42,966 nt of DNA. Source: an uncultured Eubacteriales bacterium. GTDB taxonomy: Bacteria > Bacillota > Clostridia > Oscillospirales > Oscillospiraceae. The first letter of the stretch is position 1. Each line of letters begins with the position of its first letter. Below are positions 32,372 to 40,709 of the stretch, piece by piece. The stretch spans positions 1-42,966 of the forward strand of contig CABQNH010000015.1 in assembly GCA_902465435.1 (NCBI GenBank), read 5' to 3'. The notes below the pieces were generated by a model. The model did no database searches and was not told where the DNA came from. It worked only from the letters and a program-made list of their open reading frames with translations. The position numbers and the translations under genes were made by a program.

Positions 32372-33492
32372 TTCCTTGTCCCCCTGTACTGATAAACATT
32401 GCATTGCAGACGGCCGTTGTAAAGCTTGCGTTTCTTGTCGGCCTGCTTGCCGAAGAAGTATTCAAATTCCGGGTCGGAGGAGAGAATCAGCTTCTGCCAC
32501 TGGTCGGCAAATTTCCAGTGCCGTCCCATTGCGCGGTAGAGCCGCTGCGCGTCGCTGCGTTCGCCCATGCGTTCGCCGTATGGCGGATTGCAGCAGAGAA
32601 TGCCGGCCTCCGCCGGGAGGCTCAGCTTGGTCGCGTCCCCCTCGCGGAAGTCGATCGTGCGGGCGACTCCGGCCTTTTTCGCGTTGGAGATGGCGATGTT
32701 CAGGCTCTCCGGATCCAAGTCGGAGCCTAAAATGCGGTAATCGCCGTGGAATTCCCGGTCGAGCGCTTCGGTGCGCGCTTCCTGCCAGACCGCTTCGGGG
32801 AGAACGGGCCATTTCTGCGCCGCAAAGCTGCGCGTCAGACCCGGCGCGCGGTTTTTGGCGATCAGCGCAGCCTCGATGACGATGGTGCCGCTGCCGCAGA
32901 AGGGATCCCAGAAGAATTCGCGGCCGCGATAGTGCGAGAGCGTGACCATGGCGGCGGCCATGGTTTCGTGCAGCGGCGCTTCGTTTCCGACCGCGCGATA
33001 GCCGCGCTTGTGCAGACTGATGCCGGAGGTGTCTAAAAAGACCTCGCAGAGATCCTTCATGATGGAAAAGCGGATGGAATAGGTTTCGCCGGTTTCCGGC
33101 AGCCAGGTCAGGCCGTAGTGTCTGCCGAGACGGTCGACAGCGGCCTTTTTGACGATGGACTGGCAGTCCGGCACCGAATGGAGCTGGCTGTTCAGGCTGT
33201 AGCCCTTGACCGGGAACGCGCCGTTTTTGGGAATAAAGCGCTCAAGCGCAATGGCGCGCACGCCCTGGTACAGCTCCTCAAAGCTGCGCGCGGGAAAGCG
33301 GCCAAGCAGGATCATCACGCGCTCGCCCATGCGCAGATTCAGGTTGGCGCGCGCCAGCGCCAGCGCGTCGCCCTCAAAAAAGGCGCGGCGATCCTCGACG
33401 CGCACGCCCGCAAAGTTCAGTCGGCGCAGCTCGTCGCCGACCAGCCCCTCCAGCCCGAACAGGCAGGGAACGGCCATTGTCATTTTCTCCAT
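32368..33492 (-). CDS. THUMP-domain class I RNA methyltransferase (RlmL/YpsC-like)
   Basis: A 374-residue protein with an N-terminal ferredoxin-like/THUMP RNA-binding region (about 1-155, ending in RLGRHYGLTWLPE) and a Rossmann methyltransferase. The SAM site is FWDPFCGSGTIVIEAA, and the N2-guanine-type catalytic motif is NPPYGERMG (302-310). It matches the stand-alone N-terminal methyltransferase half of E. coli RlmL, as in B. subtilis YpsC, which methylates 23S rRNA guanine. GGA before ATG 33492, with a promoter at 33548-33576. Confidence 0.9.
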   Translation of the reverse strand: MEKMTMAVPCLFGLEGLVGDELRRLNFAGVRVEDRRAFFEGDALALARANLNLRMGERVMILLGRFPARSFEELYQGVRAIALERFIPKNGAFPVKGYSLNSQLHSVPDCQSIVKKAAVDRLGRHYGLTWLPETGETYSIRFSIMKDLCEVFLDTSGISLHKRGYRAVGNEAPLHETMAAAMVTLSHYRGREFFWDPFCGSGTIVIEAALIAKNRAPGLTRSFAAQKWPVLPEAVWQEARTEALDREFHGDYRILGSDLDPESLNIAISNAKKAGVARTIDFREGDATKLSLPAEAGILCCNPPYGERMGERSDAQRLYRAMGRHWKFADQWQKLILSSDPEFEYFFGKQADKKRKLYNGRLQCNVYQYRGTRK

Positions 33493-33547
33493 AAAAAGCG
33501 TCCTTTCGGAACCGTAGCGGTATTGCTATCAAAGTAATATAGAAACT

Positions 33548-33576
33548 ATTATAATGATTTCTTTCTCAAATAGCAA
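33548..33576 (-). promoter_or_regulatory. Promoter of the RNA methyltransferase-lipid kinase genes
   Basis: Minus-strand TTGCTA (33571-33576), 17-bp spacer, consensus TATAAT (33548-33553). Confidence 0.75.
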
Positions 33577-33667
33577 CGCCCGGCGGTGGATTTCCACGAA
33601 AAAGAATGAAATTTGTCGCAAACCCCGCCGCAAAACGCCAAAATTTCTGGATTTTGCGGAAATCGGG

Positions 33668-33696
33668 TGTACAAATGGGTACGTATCTGTTATAAT
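33668..33696 (+). promoter_or_regulatory. Promoter of the glmU-like/prs/pth operon
   Basis: TGTACA (33668-33673), 17-bp spacer, consensus TATAAT (33691-33696), 49 bp before the first ATG. An 8-bp dyad CCGCAAAA/TTTTGCGG (33628-33659) lies just upstream. Confidence 0.8.
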
Positions 33697-33745
33697 GCAA
33701 ATAAAGAAACGGTAAATTCAAAGTAGGAAGGGGCGTGACCGCGCC

Positions 33746-34930
33746 ATGATTTCTCGTTCCGCTGTGATTTTTGTGCCGGATGACACTGCTAAAACTGGAT
33801 ATCCGACGCCCGTCCTGCTTCTGCGCTGTATGGGTGTTCCTCTGCTCGCATGGCTTGTAAACTCAATGGTTTCTTCCGGTGTCGGGCGTTTCTTTTTGGT
33901 TTGCGGCAGCGCGCATGAGGCGCAGGCGCGCGCCTGCTTCCCGGAGGGGGTCGAGGTGATGTGCGTCGGCAGCGACGCACCGGCCGAGCAGCTGCACGTT
34001 TTTCTGTCCACGGCGGACGATGCCGAGGAGGAGATCACCGTGGTGACCGCACCCTGCGTCTATATTCCGTCCGAGGCCGTTTTGTGCGAGGACGTCGCCC
34101 GGGATGATGCGCCGATTCCCGCCGGCGTGGCCGCCGTGCATCGCGCGGCTTTGATGGACGCGCTGGACGAAGCGTTTTCGTTCCAGAGCTTTTTGCAGGA
34201 GCATGCCCGGGTCTTGACCGACCGGGACGGCTATTTTTCCGTGACGCAGGCGTCAGAGCTGGCCGATTGGGCGCCGATCCTCCGCAGACTTCACCTCAAC
34301 GCGCTGGCGGAGTCGGGCGTGGAGATCTGGGATTTTGACAACTGCTATGTAGATCCGACCGTCATTGTGGGGCGCGGCACGCAGCTTTTGCCGGGCACGA
34401 TCCTGCGCGGCAGAACCGTCGTGGGCTGCGACTGCGTGATCGGCCCGAACAGTGATCTGGAGGACTGCGTCGTGGGCGACCGGGCGCGGGTCGAATTTTC
34501 GCGCGCGGAGCGGGCAAGCGTCGGCACGGAGGCCTGTGTCGGCCCCTTTGCCCACCTTCGGCCGGATTCCCAGATCGGCGGCCGCGTAAAAATCGGAAAT
34601 TTTGTGGAAATTAAGAATGCCGCCGTGGACGAGGAGACGTGGATCTCGCACCTCAGCTATGTCGGCGACAGTGAGATCGGAAAGCGCTGCAACCTTGGCT
34701 GCGGTACAGTCACGGTCAATTTTGACCGGAAGGACAAGCACCGCACCGTGATCGGCGACGATGCGTTCGTCGGCTGCAATTCCAGCCTGATCGCGCCGCT
34801 TCGCGTCGGCAAGGGCGCATACATCGGCGCAGGCTCCGTCATTACGGAGGATGTGCCTGCGCAGGCGCTTGCACTTGCCCGTGCGCGCCAGAGCATCCGG
34901 AAGGACTGGGCGGAAAAGCATAAGAAGTAA
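33746..34930 (+). CDS. GlmU-like protein: active-looking acetyltransferase half, degenerate nucleotidyltransferase half
   Basis: The C-terminal half (about 205-394) is a left-handed beta-helix like GlmU, which acetylates glucosamine-1-phosphate for UDP-GlcNAc synthesis. It retains GPFAHLRPDS, the catalytic His302 in SHLSYVGDSEIG, and NLGCGTVTVNFD with the Lys region KDKHRT. The N-terminal half keeps the length and strand rhythm of the pyrophosphorylase but lacks the nucleotide-binding LAAGxGTRM signature; at that place it reads VIFVPDDTAKTGYP. The total of 394 is about 60 residues short of normal GlmU. It heads an operon with prs and pth, an order in which full-length glmU is usual. Whether UTP transfer is lost or moved to another protein is open. 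Confidence 0.85.
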   Translation: MISRSAVIFVPDDTAKTGYPTPVLLLRCMGVPLLAWLVNSMVSSGVGRFFLVCGSAHEAQARACFPEGVEVMCVGSDAPAEQLHVFLSTADDAEEEITVVTAPCVYIPSEAVLCEDVARDDAPIPAGVAAVHRAALMDALDEAFSFQSFLQEHARVLTDRDGYFSVTQASELADWAPILRRLHLNALAESGVEIWDFDNCYVDPTVIVGRGTQLLPGTILRGRTVVGCDCVIGPNSDLEDCVVGDRARVEFSRAERASVGTEACVGPFAHLRPDSQIGGRVKIGNFVEIKNAAVDEETWISHLSYVGDSEIGKRCNLGCGTVTVNFDRKDKHRTVIGDDAFVGCNSSLIAPLRVGKGAYIGAGSVITEDVPAQALALARARQSIRKDWAEKHKK

Positions 34931-34977
34931 CGGGGCGTCCCGTCACAATAGAGTATCATGGAAAAGAGGTAAAGAAG

Positions 34978-35943
34978 ATGATCGCACATGGTAAGGAAAT
35001 TAAGGTATTCTGCGGCAACGCAAATCCCGAGTTTGCAAAGGGAGTTTGTACCGAGCTTGGCCTGAAGCTGGGCGACGACGATATCCGTACCTTTGCCGAC
35101 GGGGAGATTTCCGTCTCCGTGAATGAGACGGTGCGCGGCTGCGACGTGTTTGTCGTGCAGTCTACCTGCAACCCGGTCAACGACAATCTGATGGAGCTGC
35201 TCATCATGATCGATGCGTTCCGCCGTGCCTCTGCCGGCCGCATCACCGCCGTCATTCCCTATTTTGGCTATGCGCGTCAGGATCGCAAGGCCAAGGGGCG
35301 CGACCCCATCTCCGCCAAGCTGGTTGCCAATATGATCACGGCGGCCGGCGCCCACCGCGTTCTGACGATGGATCTGCACGCGGCACAGATTCAGGGCTTT
35401 TTCGATATTCCCGTGGATAACCTCATGGGAAACCCCGTCTTTGTGCGGCACTATATGAATAAGTTCGACGAGAGAGTGTATGACCACAACGACTTCTGCG
35501 TTGTCTCGCCGGATATCGGCTCGGTCGCGCGCAGCCGCGCCTTCGCAGCCAAGGTGCATATGGGTCTGGCCATTGTGGATAAGCGCCGTCCGCGCGCAAA
35601 CCTGTGCGAGGTGATGAACATCATCGGCGACGTGAAGGACAAGACCTGCATTCTCTATGACGATATCGTCGATACGGCCGGCTCCCTGTGCAATGCGGCG
35701 CAGGCCATCAAGGAGATCGGCGGCGCCAAGGCGGTCTATGCCTGTGCGACGCACGGCGTTTTGTCCGGTAAAGCAACGCAGCACATCGAGGACAGCTGCA
35801 TCGAGGAGCTGATGCTGCTCAATACGATCCCCATGCCCGCAGACTATACGGGAAAGAAGATCCGTCAGCTTGACGTCAGCCCGATGTTTGCCAAGGCCAT
35901 TACCCGCATTTATCAGGAAACCTCCATTTCGAGCCTGTTTTGA
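34978..35943 (+). CDS. prs: Ribose-phosphate pyrophosphokinase
   Basis: Makes PRPP from ribose-5-phosphate and ATP. The 321-residue protein has the class I features: IRTFADGEISVSVNETVRG, VVQSTCNPVNDNLMELL, YFGYARQDRK (ATP contacts), DLHAAQIQGFF and the PRPP loop ILYDDIVDTAGS. AAGAGGTAAAG precedes the ATG. It is 47 bp after the glmU-like gene; pth follows after 3 bp. Confidence 0.96.
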   Translation: MIAHGKEIKVFCGNANPEFAKGVCTELGLKLGDDDIRTFADGEISVSVNETVRGCDVFVVQSTCNPVNDNLMELLIMIDAFRRASAGRITAVIPYFGYARQDRKAKGRDPISAKLVANMITAAGAHRVLTMDLHAAQIQGFFDIPVDNLMGNPVFVRHYMNKFDERVYDHNDFCVVSPDIGSVARSRAFAAKVHMGLAIVDKRRPRANLCEVMNIIGDVKDKTCILYDDIVDTAGSLCNAAQAIKEIGGAKAVYACATHGVLSGKATQHIEDSCIEELMLLNTIPMPADYTGKKIRQLDVSPMFAKAITRIYQETSISSLF

Positions 35944-35946
35944 GCC

Positions 35947-36537
35947 ATGCTGTTCCAGAAGCCAAGCTGTGATTTTATGATCGTCGGATTGGGAAATCCG
36001 GGGCAGAAGTATGCCGAGACGCGGCATAACGTTGGCTGGCAGACGCTGGAGCTGCTGGCACAGCAGCTTGGCGTGAAGATCAATAAGATCCGCTTTCAGT
36101 CTACCTACTGTATCGCGAATGCCGGCGGGATGAAGCTGCTGCTTTTGAAGCCGCAGACCTATATGAACCTCTCCGGCGAGGCGGTTCGCGCGGCGCAGAG
36201 CTATTTTCATCTGCCGCCGGAGCGGACGATCGTGATTTTTGACGACATCTCGCTGCCGGTCGGCCGCATCCGCGTGCGGGGCGACGGCTCCGCCGGCGGA
36301 CACAACGGCATCAAGTCAATCATTGCGGAGACGGGAAGTGAGGACTTCCCGCGCGTCAAGATCGGCGTCGGCGCAAAGCCGCATCCGGATTACGATCTGG
36401 CCGATTGGGTGCTGAGCAGCTTCTCGGCTTCCGAAAAGAAGCTGCTGCAGCCCGCGATGGAGCACGCGCGCGACGCGGCGCTTTGCATTGCAAAGCAGGG
36501 CGTTGCGCAGGCGGCCAATGCGTTCAACGGGAAGTAG
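35947..36537 (+). CDS. pth: Peptidyl-tRNA hydrolase
   Basis: Recycles peptidyl-tRNA dropped from ribosomes. The 196-residue protein has MIVGLGNPG (N17), the catalytic His27 in TRHNVGW, the LLLKPQTYMNLSG loop, FDDISLPVGRIRVR and the GHNGIKSI segment. An internal ATG at 35977 would also give a plausible protein, but about ten residues ahead of the first strand are common in related Pth, and the earlier start lies next to prs. A long bidirectional terminator follows. Confidence 0.95.
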   Translation: MLFQKPSCDFMIVGLGNPGQKYAETRHNVGWQTLELLAQQLGVKINKIRFQSTYCIANAGGMKLLLLKPQTYMNLSGEAVRAAQSYFHLPPERTIVIFDDISLPVGRIRVRGDGSAGGHNGIKSIIAETGSEDFPRVKIGVGAKPHPDYDLADWVLSSFSASEKKLLQPAMEHARDAALCIAKQGVAQAANAFNGK

Positions 36538-36547
36538 CGCCGCCGCA

Positions 36548-36615
36548 AAAAATCCCCTTCGCACAGCGCTTGAAAACGAAAATTCGTTTTGAAGCCGTAT
36601 GCGGAGGGAATTTTT
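36548..36615. terminator. Long bidirectional terminator between pth and the CBS gene
   Basis: AAAAAT...CCCT...CGCA (36548 on) pairs with TGCG...AGGG...ATTTTT (to 36615). Inside there is a second stem CTTGAAAACGAA with TTCGTTTTGAAG (one mismatch). A-runs and T-runs on both sides fit use by both convergent genes. Confidence 0.8.
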
Positions 36616-36658
36616 CTGCCTGCGCGCGGAAGTCCTGCTGCGCCCTGCGCCTTCCGGC

Positions 36659-37087
36659 TCAGCGGTTGTGTACGTTGAGCGAGATTTCCGACAGAGCAGC
36701 TGCCGCTTCGACCGAGAAGTCCGGCAGCCGCGCAAAATCCGAGAGCGACAGCATCCCGACGAGCTGCCCGTCGCGCGTTACGGGAAGCCGCCGCACCTGC
36801 TCCTGCGCCATGCGCTGCGCCGCACAGTCCGCTGTCTCATCCGGCGAGACGGAGACGATCCGCCGTGTCATAATGTCGGCGACTCTGGTTTGCGCCGGGT
36901 CCTCGTCCGCTGCGACGCAGCGCAGAATGATGTCGCGATCCGTTACGACGCCGCGCAGCCGCCCGTTCTCTCCGCAGACCGGCAGCGCGCCGATGTTGTG
37001 GCGCGCCAGCAGCCGCGCGGCCGTGGCGGCGCTTTCCTCCGCGCGTACCGTAATCACCCTTCCGCTCATCATATCCTTGACTAACAT
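36659..37087 (-). CDS. Two-CBS-domain protein
   Basis: A 142-residue stand-alone CBS pair (Bateman module). The first repeat is MLVKDMMSGRVITVRAEESA to GVVTDRDIILR, the second VADIMTRRIVSVSPDETAD to LVGMLSLSDFA. The family binds adenine nucleotides and acts as an energy or ligand sensor, or as a membrane partner. No catalytic domain is attached and no partner is next to it; it is transcribed alone. GGAGGG lies upstream of ATG 37087. Confidence 0.9.
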   Translation of the reverse strand: MLVKDMMSGRVITVRAEESAATAARLLARHNIGALPVCGENGRLRGVVTDRDIILRCVAADEDPAQTRVADIMTRRIVSVSPDETADCAAQRMAQEQVRRLPVTRDGQLVGMLSLSDFARLPDFSVEAAAALSEISLNVHNR

Positions 37088-37351
37088 AGAAAGTCCCTCC
37101 TGAATGTGTTGTCGGCAACCGGCGCTTTGCCTGTGCCGCCCGGTCTATTTGCAAGTATCGTCCGAAAATCGGCAGATTATACTATGGAAGCTTGGAATCA
37201 GGTGCCTTATCAATCGCCTTCGGCTGTGCGTGGTGCCTCCCCCGGCTGTGCGGCTTCCAAGGAACGGCGGGAAATCCATACAGACTTTCTCCGCCTTTGA
37301 ATCCCGCTGCTGTGAAATCATCCCGCATAGTCGGATTTTTCGGCGCTGCGC
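37088..37351. other. Intergenic region between CBS gene and selenium cluster
   Basis: About 265 bases without a convincing gene. A 10-nt direct repeat CGGCTGTGCG occurs at 37221-37230 and 37243-37252. GGAAGC (near 37183) and CTTGGAA can pair with the GGCTTCCAAGG region near 37252, giving a loose hairpin of about 75 nt. A plus-strand TATACT is present near 37175 but without a well-spaced -35. Short open frames have no ribosome-binding sites. Confidence 0.35.
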
Positions 37352-37380
37352 TTGCTTTTCCCGGCAAAGCTTGCTACAAT
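37352..37380 (+). promoter_or_regulatory. Promoter of the desulfurase-selenium cluster
   Basis: TTGCTT (37352-37357), 17-bp spacer, TACAAT (37375-37380), 42 bp before the TTG start of the first gene. Confidence 0.72.
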
Positions 37381-37422
37381 AGTCTCGATGTTTTTTGAGA
37401 AGAATAACGGGAGGAACTGCGC

Positions 37423-38553
37423 TTGATTTATTTGGATAACGCGGCCACAACGATGCGCAAGCCGCCGTGCGTGATCGAGGCGGTGACGAACGCCATGCAG
37501 CACTTCGGCAACTGCGCGCGGGGCAGCTACGGCTGCGCGCTCGACGCAGCGCGGACGATTTATGAGACGCGCGTCAAGCTGGCGGCACTGTTCGGATGTC
37601 CGCGTCCGGAGCGCGTGATTTTCACTGCCAATTCCACCGAGGCGCTGAATCTGGCGCTTTGCGGAACGTTGAATCCGGGCGACCACGTGATCTCGACCGA
37701 TTTGGAGCATAATTCCGTGCTGCGGCCGCTTTACCGTCTGCAAACGCAGGGCGTTGCATGCAGCTTTCTGCGGGCGGATTCCCGCGGCCTGATCGATTAT
37801 GACGAGCTGCCGCGGCTCCTGCGGAGCAATACGCGCGCGGTGGTCTGTACCCATGCGTCGAATCTGACCGGAAATGTTCTGGATTTGGCGAGAATTGGAG
37901 AATTTACCCGTGCAAACGGTCTGCTTTTTGTCGTTGACGCTTCGCAGACGGCCGGTGAGCTTCCGATCGATATGATGCGGCTGGGAATCGATATTCTCTG
38001 CTTTACGGGGCATAAGGCACTGATGGGGCCGCAGGGAACGGGCGGCCTGTGCCTTGCCGAGGGTGTGTCTGTGCGGCCGTGGAAGGTGGGCGGAACCGGC
38101 GTCAAAACCTATCTGCACAGCCAGCCGGAGGAGTATCCGACGCATCTGGAGGCCGGGACGCTGAACGGCCACGGAATTGCCGGTCTGTCCGCCGCGGTGG
38201 ACTATTTGCAGGAGATCGGCCTGCAGGCGGTGAGAGAAAAGACGGACGGCCTGATGCGTCGCTTCTATGCCGGGGCGTGCGCGCTGCCCGGCGTGTCGAT
38301 TTACGGCGATTTTTCACAAAAATGCCGCGCGCCGATCGTTGCGCTGAACCTGCCGGGCTGGGACTCGGCGGAGGTCGCCGACGAGCTTGCCGTGCGCTAT
38401 GAGATCGCGGTGCGCGCGGGCGCGCACTGTGCGCCGCGCCTGCATGAGGCGCTTGGCACCAAGGCCTGCGGCGCGGTACGCTTCAGCTTCGGCTGGTTCA
38501 ACGAAACGGAGGAGGTAGACGCCGCGCTGGCGGCGCTTCGCGAAATGCTATGA
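37423..38553 (+). CDS. Cysteine desulfurase-family protein associated with selenium metabolism
   Basis: A fold-type I PLP enzyme of 376 residues. It starts LDNAATT like NifS/SufS, has TANSTEALN, the PLP-binding Lys198 in FTGHKALMGPQG, and a nucleophilic-type Cys336 in RAGAHCAP near the end, placed as in SufS. The sequence fits the cysteine desulfurase subfamily typified by Enterococcus EF2568 (TIGR01977), which co-occurs with selenium-dependent molybdenum hydroxylases. In that setting it may release sulphur or selenium for the hydroxylase centre. Start is TTG after GGGAGG (8-nt spacing). The stop overlaps the next gene in ATGA. Confidence 0.88.
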   Translation: MIYLDNAATTMRKPPCVIEAVTNAMQHFGNCARGSYGCALDAARTIYETRVKLAALFGCPRPERVIFTANSTEALNLALCGTLNPGDHVISTDLEHNSVLRPLYRLQTQGVACSFLRADSRGLIDYDELPRLLRSNTRAVVCTHASNLTGNVLDLARIGEFTRANGLLFVVDASQTAGELPIDMMRLGIDILCFTGHKALMGPQGTGGLCLAEGVSVRPWKVGGTGVKTYLHSQPEEYPTHLEAGTLNGHGIAGLSAAVDYLQEIGLQAVREKTDGLMRRFYAGACALPGVSIYGDFSQKCRAPIVALNLPGWDSAEVADELAVRYEIAVRAGAHCAPRLHEALGTKACGAVRFSFGWFNETEEVDAALAALREML

Positions 38554-38786
38554 GAGTGCGGTCGAAAAAGCTGGTCGTCGCGTTCCACACGACGGCAGAC
38601 GCCATGGCCATGGAAAGATATTGCCGAAGAGACGCGGTCGCAGGCCGCCTGCTTTCGGTTCCGCGCAGTGTGACGGCCGACTGCGGCATTGCGTGGTGCG
38701 CAGCTCCGGAGGACAGAGCCAAGCTCGAGCGGATCGTTCGGGAGGAAAAAATGGAGATCGTCGGCCTGTTCGAGGTGGAAATGTAG
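38550..38786 (+). CDS. DUF3343 Se/S-carrier-like small protein
   Basis: A 78-residue protein matching the DUF3343 pattern: VVAFHTTADAMAMERYCR, then RLLSVPRSVTADCGIAWCA and a final helix-strand. The paired cysteines C45 and C50 around CGIAWC are the family's conserved feature; the family is described as putative Se/S carriers. Its ATG overlaps the stop of the desulfurase-like gene, so it is the natural partner for receiving a sulphane or selenide. Direct evidence for what it carries is lacking. Confidence 0.82.
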   Translation: MRVRSKKLVVAFHTTADAMAMERYCRRDAVAGRLLSVPRSVTADCGIAWCAAPEDRAKLERIVREEKMEIVGLFEVEM

Positions 38787-39021
38787 GGCACTGCCGAATC
38801 CGATTTCTGCGGCGGAGCCTTTTTGCTGACAAATTCCCTTAAAAAACCGCAAAATTGTCGGATTTTCTGCATTTTGCAGGTTCTGCCGCCCGGATCGGAT
38901 GAAACCGGCGCGCTGCGGGAGACGTCCCGACAAAGGATATGAAAATTGCCGAAGGCCTTGCGCAAAAGCGCACCGGACGGCCTCGGCGGGCGAAACGAAG
39001 AGAAAACGGAGGCTCACGTTT
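38787..39021 (+). promoter_or_regulatory. Structured 235-nt leader ahead of the xdhC-selD genes
   Basis: No gene is present. Pairings seen: AATCCGA (near 38797) with TCGGATT (near 38855); CTGCA/TGCAG (about 38867-38880); CGGGA-GACG-TCCCG (38916-38929); and a composite helix 38948-38987, where GCCGA pairs with TCGGC, GGCC with GGCC and TGCGC with GCGCA around AAAA. It could be an RNA control region, but it does not match a riboswitch consensus I can recall, and no strong promoter was found. Confidence 0.45.
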
Positions 39022-40041
39022 ATGAAAAATCTGTTTACCGCAATGAAGGAAGAGTTGGAGCAGGGCAGACCGGTCGTGCTTTGCAGCATTTTGGCGTCCT
39101 CCGGCTCCACGCCGCGCGGCGCGGGCGCAAAAATGGCGGTCTTTACGGACGGCAGGGCGCTGGGAACGATCGGCGGCGGCAATGTGGAGAATCTTGCTAT
39201 TTTGGAGGCAAGGGAGATCCTGAAGAGCGGCGAGGAGAGGATCCGCGGATTTTGTCTTGCGCCGAATCAGGTTGCGGATATCGGCATGATCTGCGGCGGC
39301 GCGGTTACGGTCTATTACCGTCGCTTTTTGCCGGAGCGTGCCGAGGATCGGCAGCTCCTGACGCATATTCTGACCCTTTTGGACGGCGACGAGGATGCGT
39401 GGCTGGAGCTGCGGCTTGAGGATGGACGCATTGCAAGCTACCGCGCCTATGCCCGGCACGAGCTGCCGGAGGATGCGCGAAATGCGGATGGGATGACGCG
39501 CTTCACCAGTCGTGCAGTTTACAATAAAGAATATTATGTAGAACCGATCGTAAAGCGCGGCATGGTTTATGTGTTCGGTGCGGGGCACGTCGGGCGCGCG
39601 CTCGTGCCGGTTTTGAGCCGGGTCGGATTTCGTGTGACGGTGGTCGATTCGCGTGAGAATCTGGCAAAAAAGGAGTTTTTCCCCGACGCTGTTCGTGTGA
39701 TTTGTGCAAAATTCGAGGAGATTTCGAATATTTTGACGCTGGAGCAAAACGATTATGCCGTCATTATGACGCCGGGGCATGAGGCGGACTATACGGTGCT
39801 GCGGCAGGTCCTGCGCACAAAGGCGACCTACATCGGCTGCATCGGCAGCCGGAAGAAGATCGGAAGAACGAACGAGCGGCTGTATGCCGAGGGCTTCACG
39901 CCGGCGGATGCTGCGCGGGTGCATGCGCCCATCGGCCTTGCCATCGGCGCGGAGACGCCGGAGGAAATCGCCATCAGCATTGCGGCGGAGATGATCGCGC
40001 ACCGGGCGGGCTTCCCGGTGGAAAAGCCGCACGTCCAATGA
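39022..40041 (+). CDS. xdhC: XdhC/CoxI-family molybdenum hydroxylase maturation protein
   Basis: XdhC proteins bind molybdenum cofactor and insert it into xanthine dehydrogenase-type enzymes. The 339-residue protein has the N-terminal XdhC_CoxI domain (SILASSGSTPRGAGAKM, ALGTIGGGNVEN) and a C-terminal Rossmann domain with VYVFGAGHVG (182-191) followed by VTVVDSRE. GGAGG lies 8 nt before ATG 39022; the frame is open upstream but without homology. The ATGA overlap with yqeC and the following selD place it with selenium-dependent molybdenum hydroxylases. Confidence 0.88.
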   Translation: MKNLFTAMKEELEQGRPVVLCSILASSGSTPRGAGAKMAVFTDGRALGTIGGGNVENLAILEAREILKSGEERIRGFCLAPNQVADIGMICGGAVTVYYRRFLPERAEDRQLLTHILTLLDGDEDAWLELRLEDGRIASYRAYARHELPEDARNADGMTRFTSRAVYNKEYYVEPIVKRGMVYVFGAGHVGRALVPVLSRVGFRVTVVDSRENLAKKEFFPDAVRVICAKFEEISNILTLEQNDYAVIMTPGHEADYTVLRQVLRTKATYIGCIGSRKKIGRTNERLYAEGFTPADAARVHAPIGLAIGAETPEEIAISIAAEMIAHRAGFPVEKPHVQ

Positions 40042-40709
40042 AAATTTCGGATTTTTTGCCGATTCCGCGCGGAATTACGGCAATTTTAGGCGGCGGCGGA
40101 AAGACGACGCTGCTATACAAGCTGGCGCAGGAGCTGAGCGCGGCGGGGCGCGTGATCGTCGCTACCTCCACAAGGATCTATCCGCCGCGGGAGATTCCGA
40201 CGCGATTCGACGCGTCACCCGCAGAAATTCGCGCTTATTTTCAGATAAATCGGGTGCTCTGCATAGGAGAACCGGCTGAAAACGGGAAGCTTTCTGCGCC
40301 AAAATTGCCGTTTTCGGCGCTTTCGGAACTGGCGGATTATATTCTCGTGGAGGCGGACGGCTCGCGCGGACTTTCGCTCAAGGCGCACGAGCCACAGGAG
40401 CCGGTCATCCCGGAGGGAACGGCGCTGCGCGTCTATGTCGTCGGCGTGGATGCCTTCGGCGAAAGAATCCGGGACGCGGCGCATCGCCCGGCGCTGTATG
40501 CCCGCCTTGCCGAAACGGACGAGCAGGCCGTCGTGACACCGGAGCTGGCGGCGCGGGTGCTGGAAAGGGAAGCGCTTTCGGACGTCGTGCTGCTCAACAA
40601 GGTGGAGACGGCGGACGAATACGCGCTGGCGTGGCAATTTGCCCGCGCAAGAAAAAAGGCGACCGTCGTCGGGTCGCTGCAAAAGGAGTGCTATCAATGC
40701 TTGTGCTGA
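40038..40709 (+). CDS. yqeC: Selenium cofactor biosynthesis protein YqeC
   Basis: A 223-residue P-loop protein with GGGGKTT (18-24), ATSTRIYPP and the acidic strand YILVEADGSRGLSLKAHE, then VVGVDAFG and VVLLNKVE. YqeC is known from comparative genomics as a partner of SelD and YqeB in organisms with selenium-labile molybdenum hydroxylases; its chemistry is not established. It starts in the xdhC stop and its end overlaps the yqeB start by 13 nt, so all three are coupled. Confidence 0.88.
   Translation: MKISDFLPIPRGITAILGGGGKTTLLYKLAQELSAAGRVIVATSTRIYPPREIPTRFDASPAEIRAYFQINRVLCIGEPAENGKLSAPKLPFSALSELADYILVEADGSRGLSLKAHEPQEPVIPEGTALRVYVVGVDAFGERIRDAAHRPALYARLAETDEQAVVTPELAARVLEREALSDVVLLNKVETADEYALAWQFARARKKATVVGSLQKECYQCLC

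Noticed and set aside
34657..36303. 548-codon minus-strand open frame opposite the glmU-like, prs and pth genes
   Set aside because: Crosses three real genes on the plus strand and has no recognisable domain.
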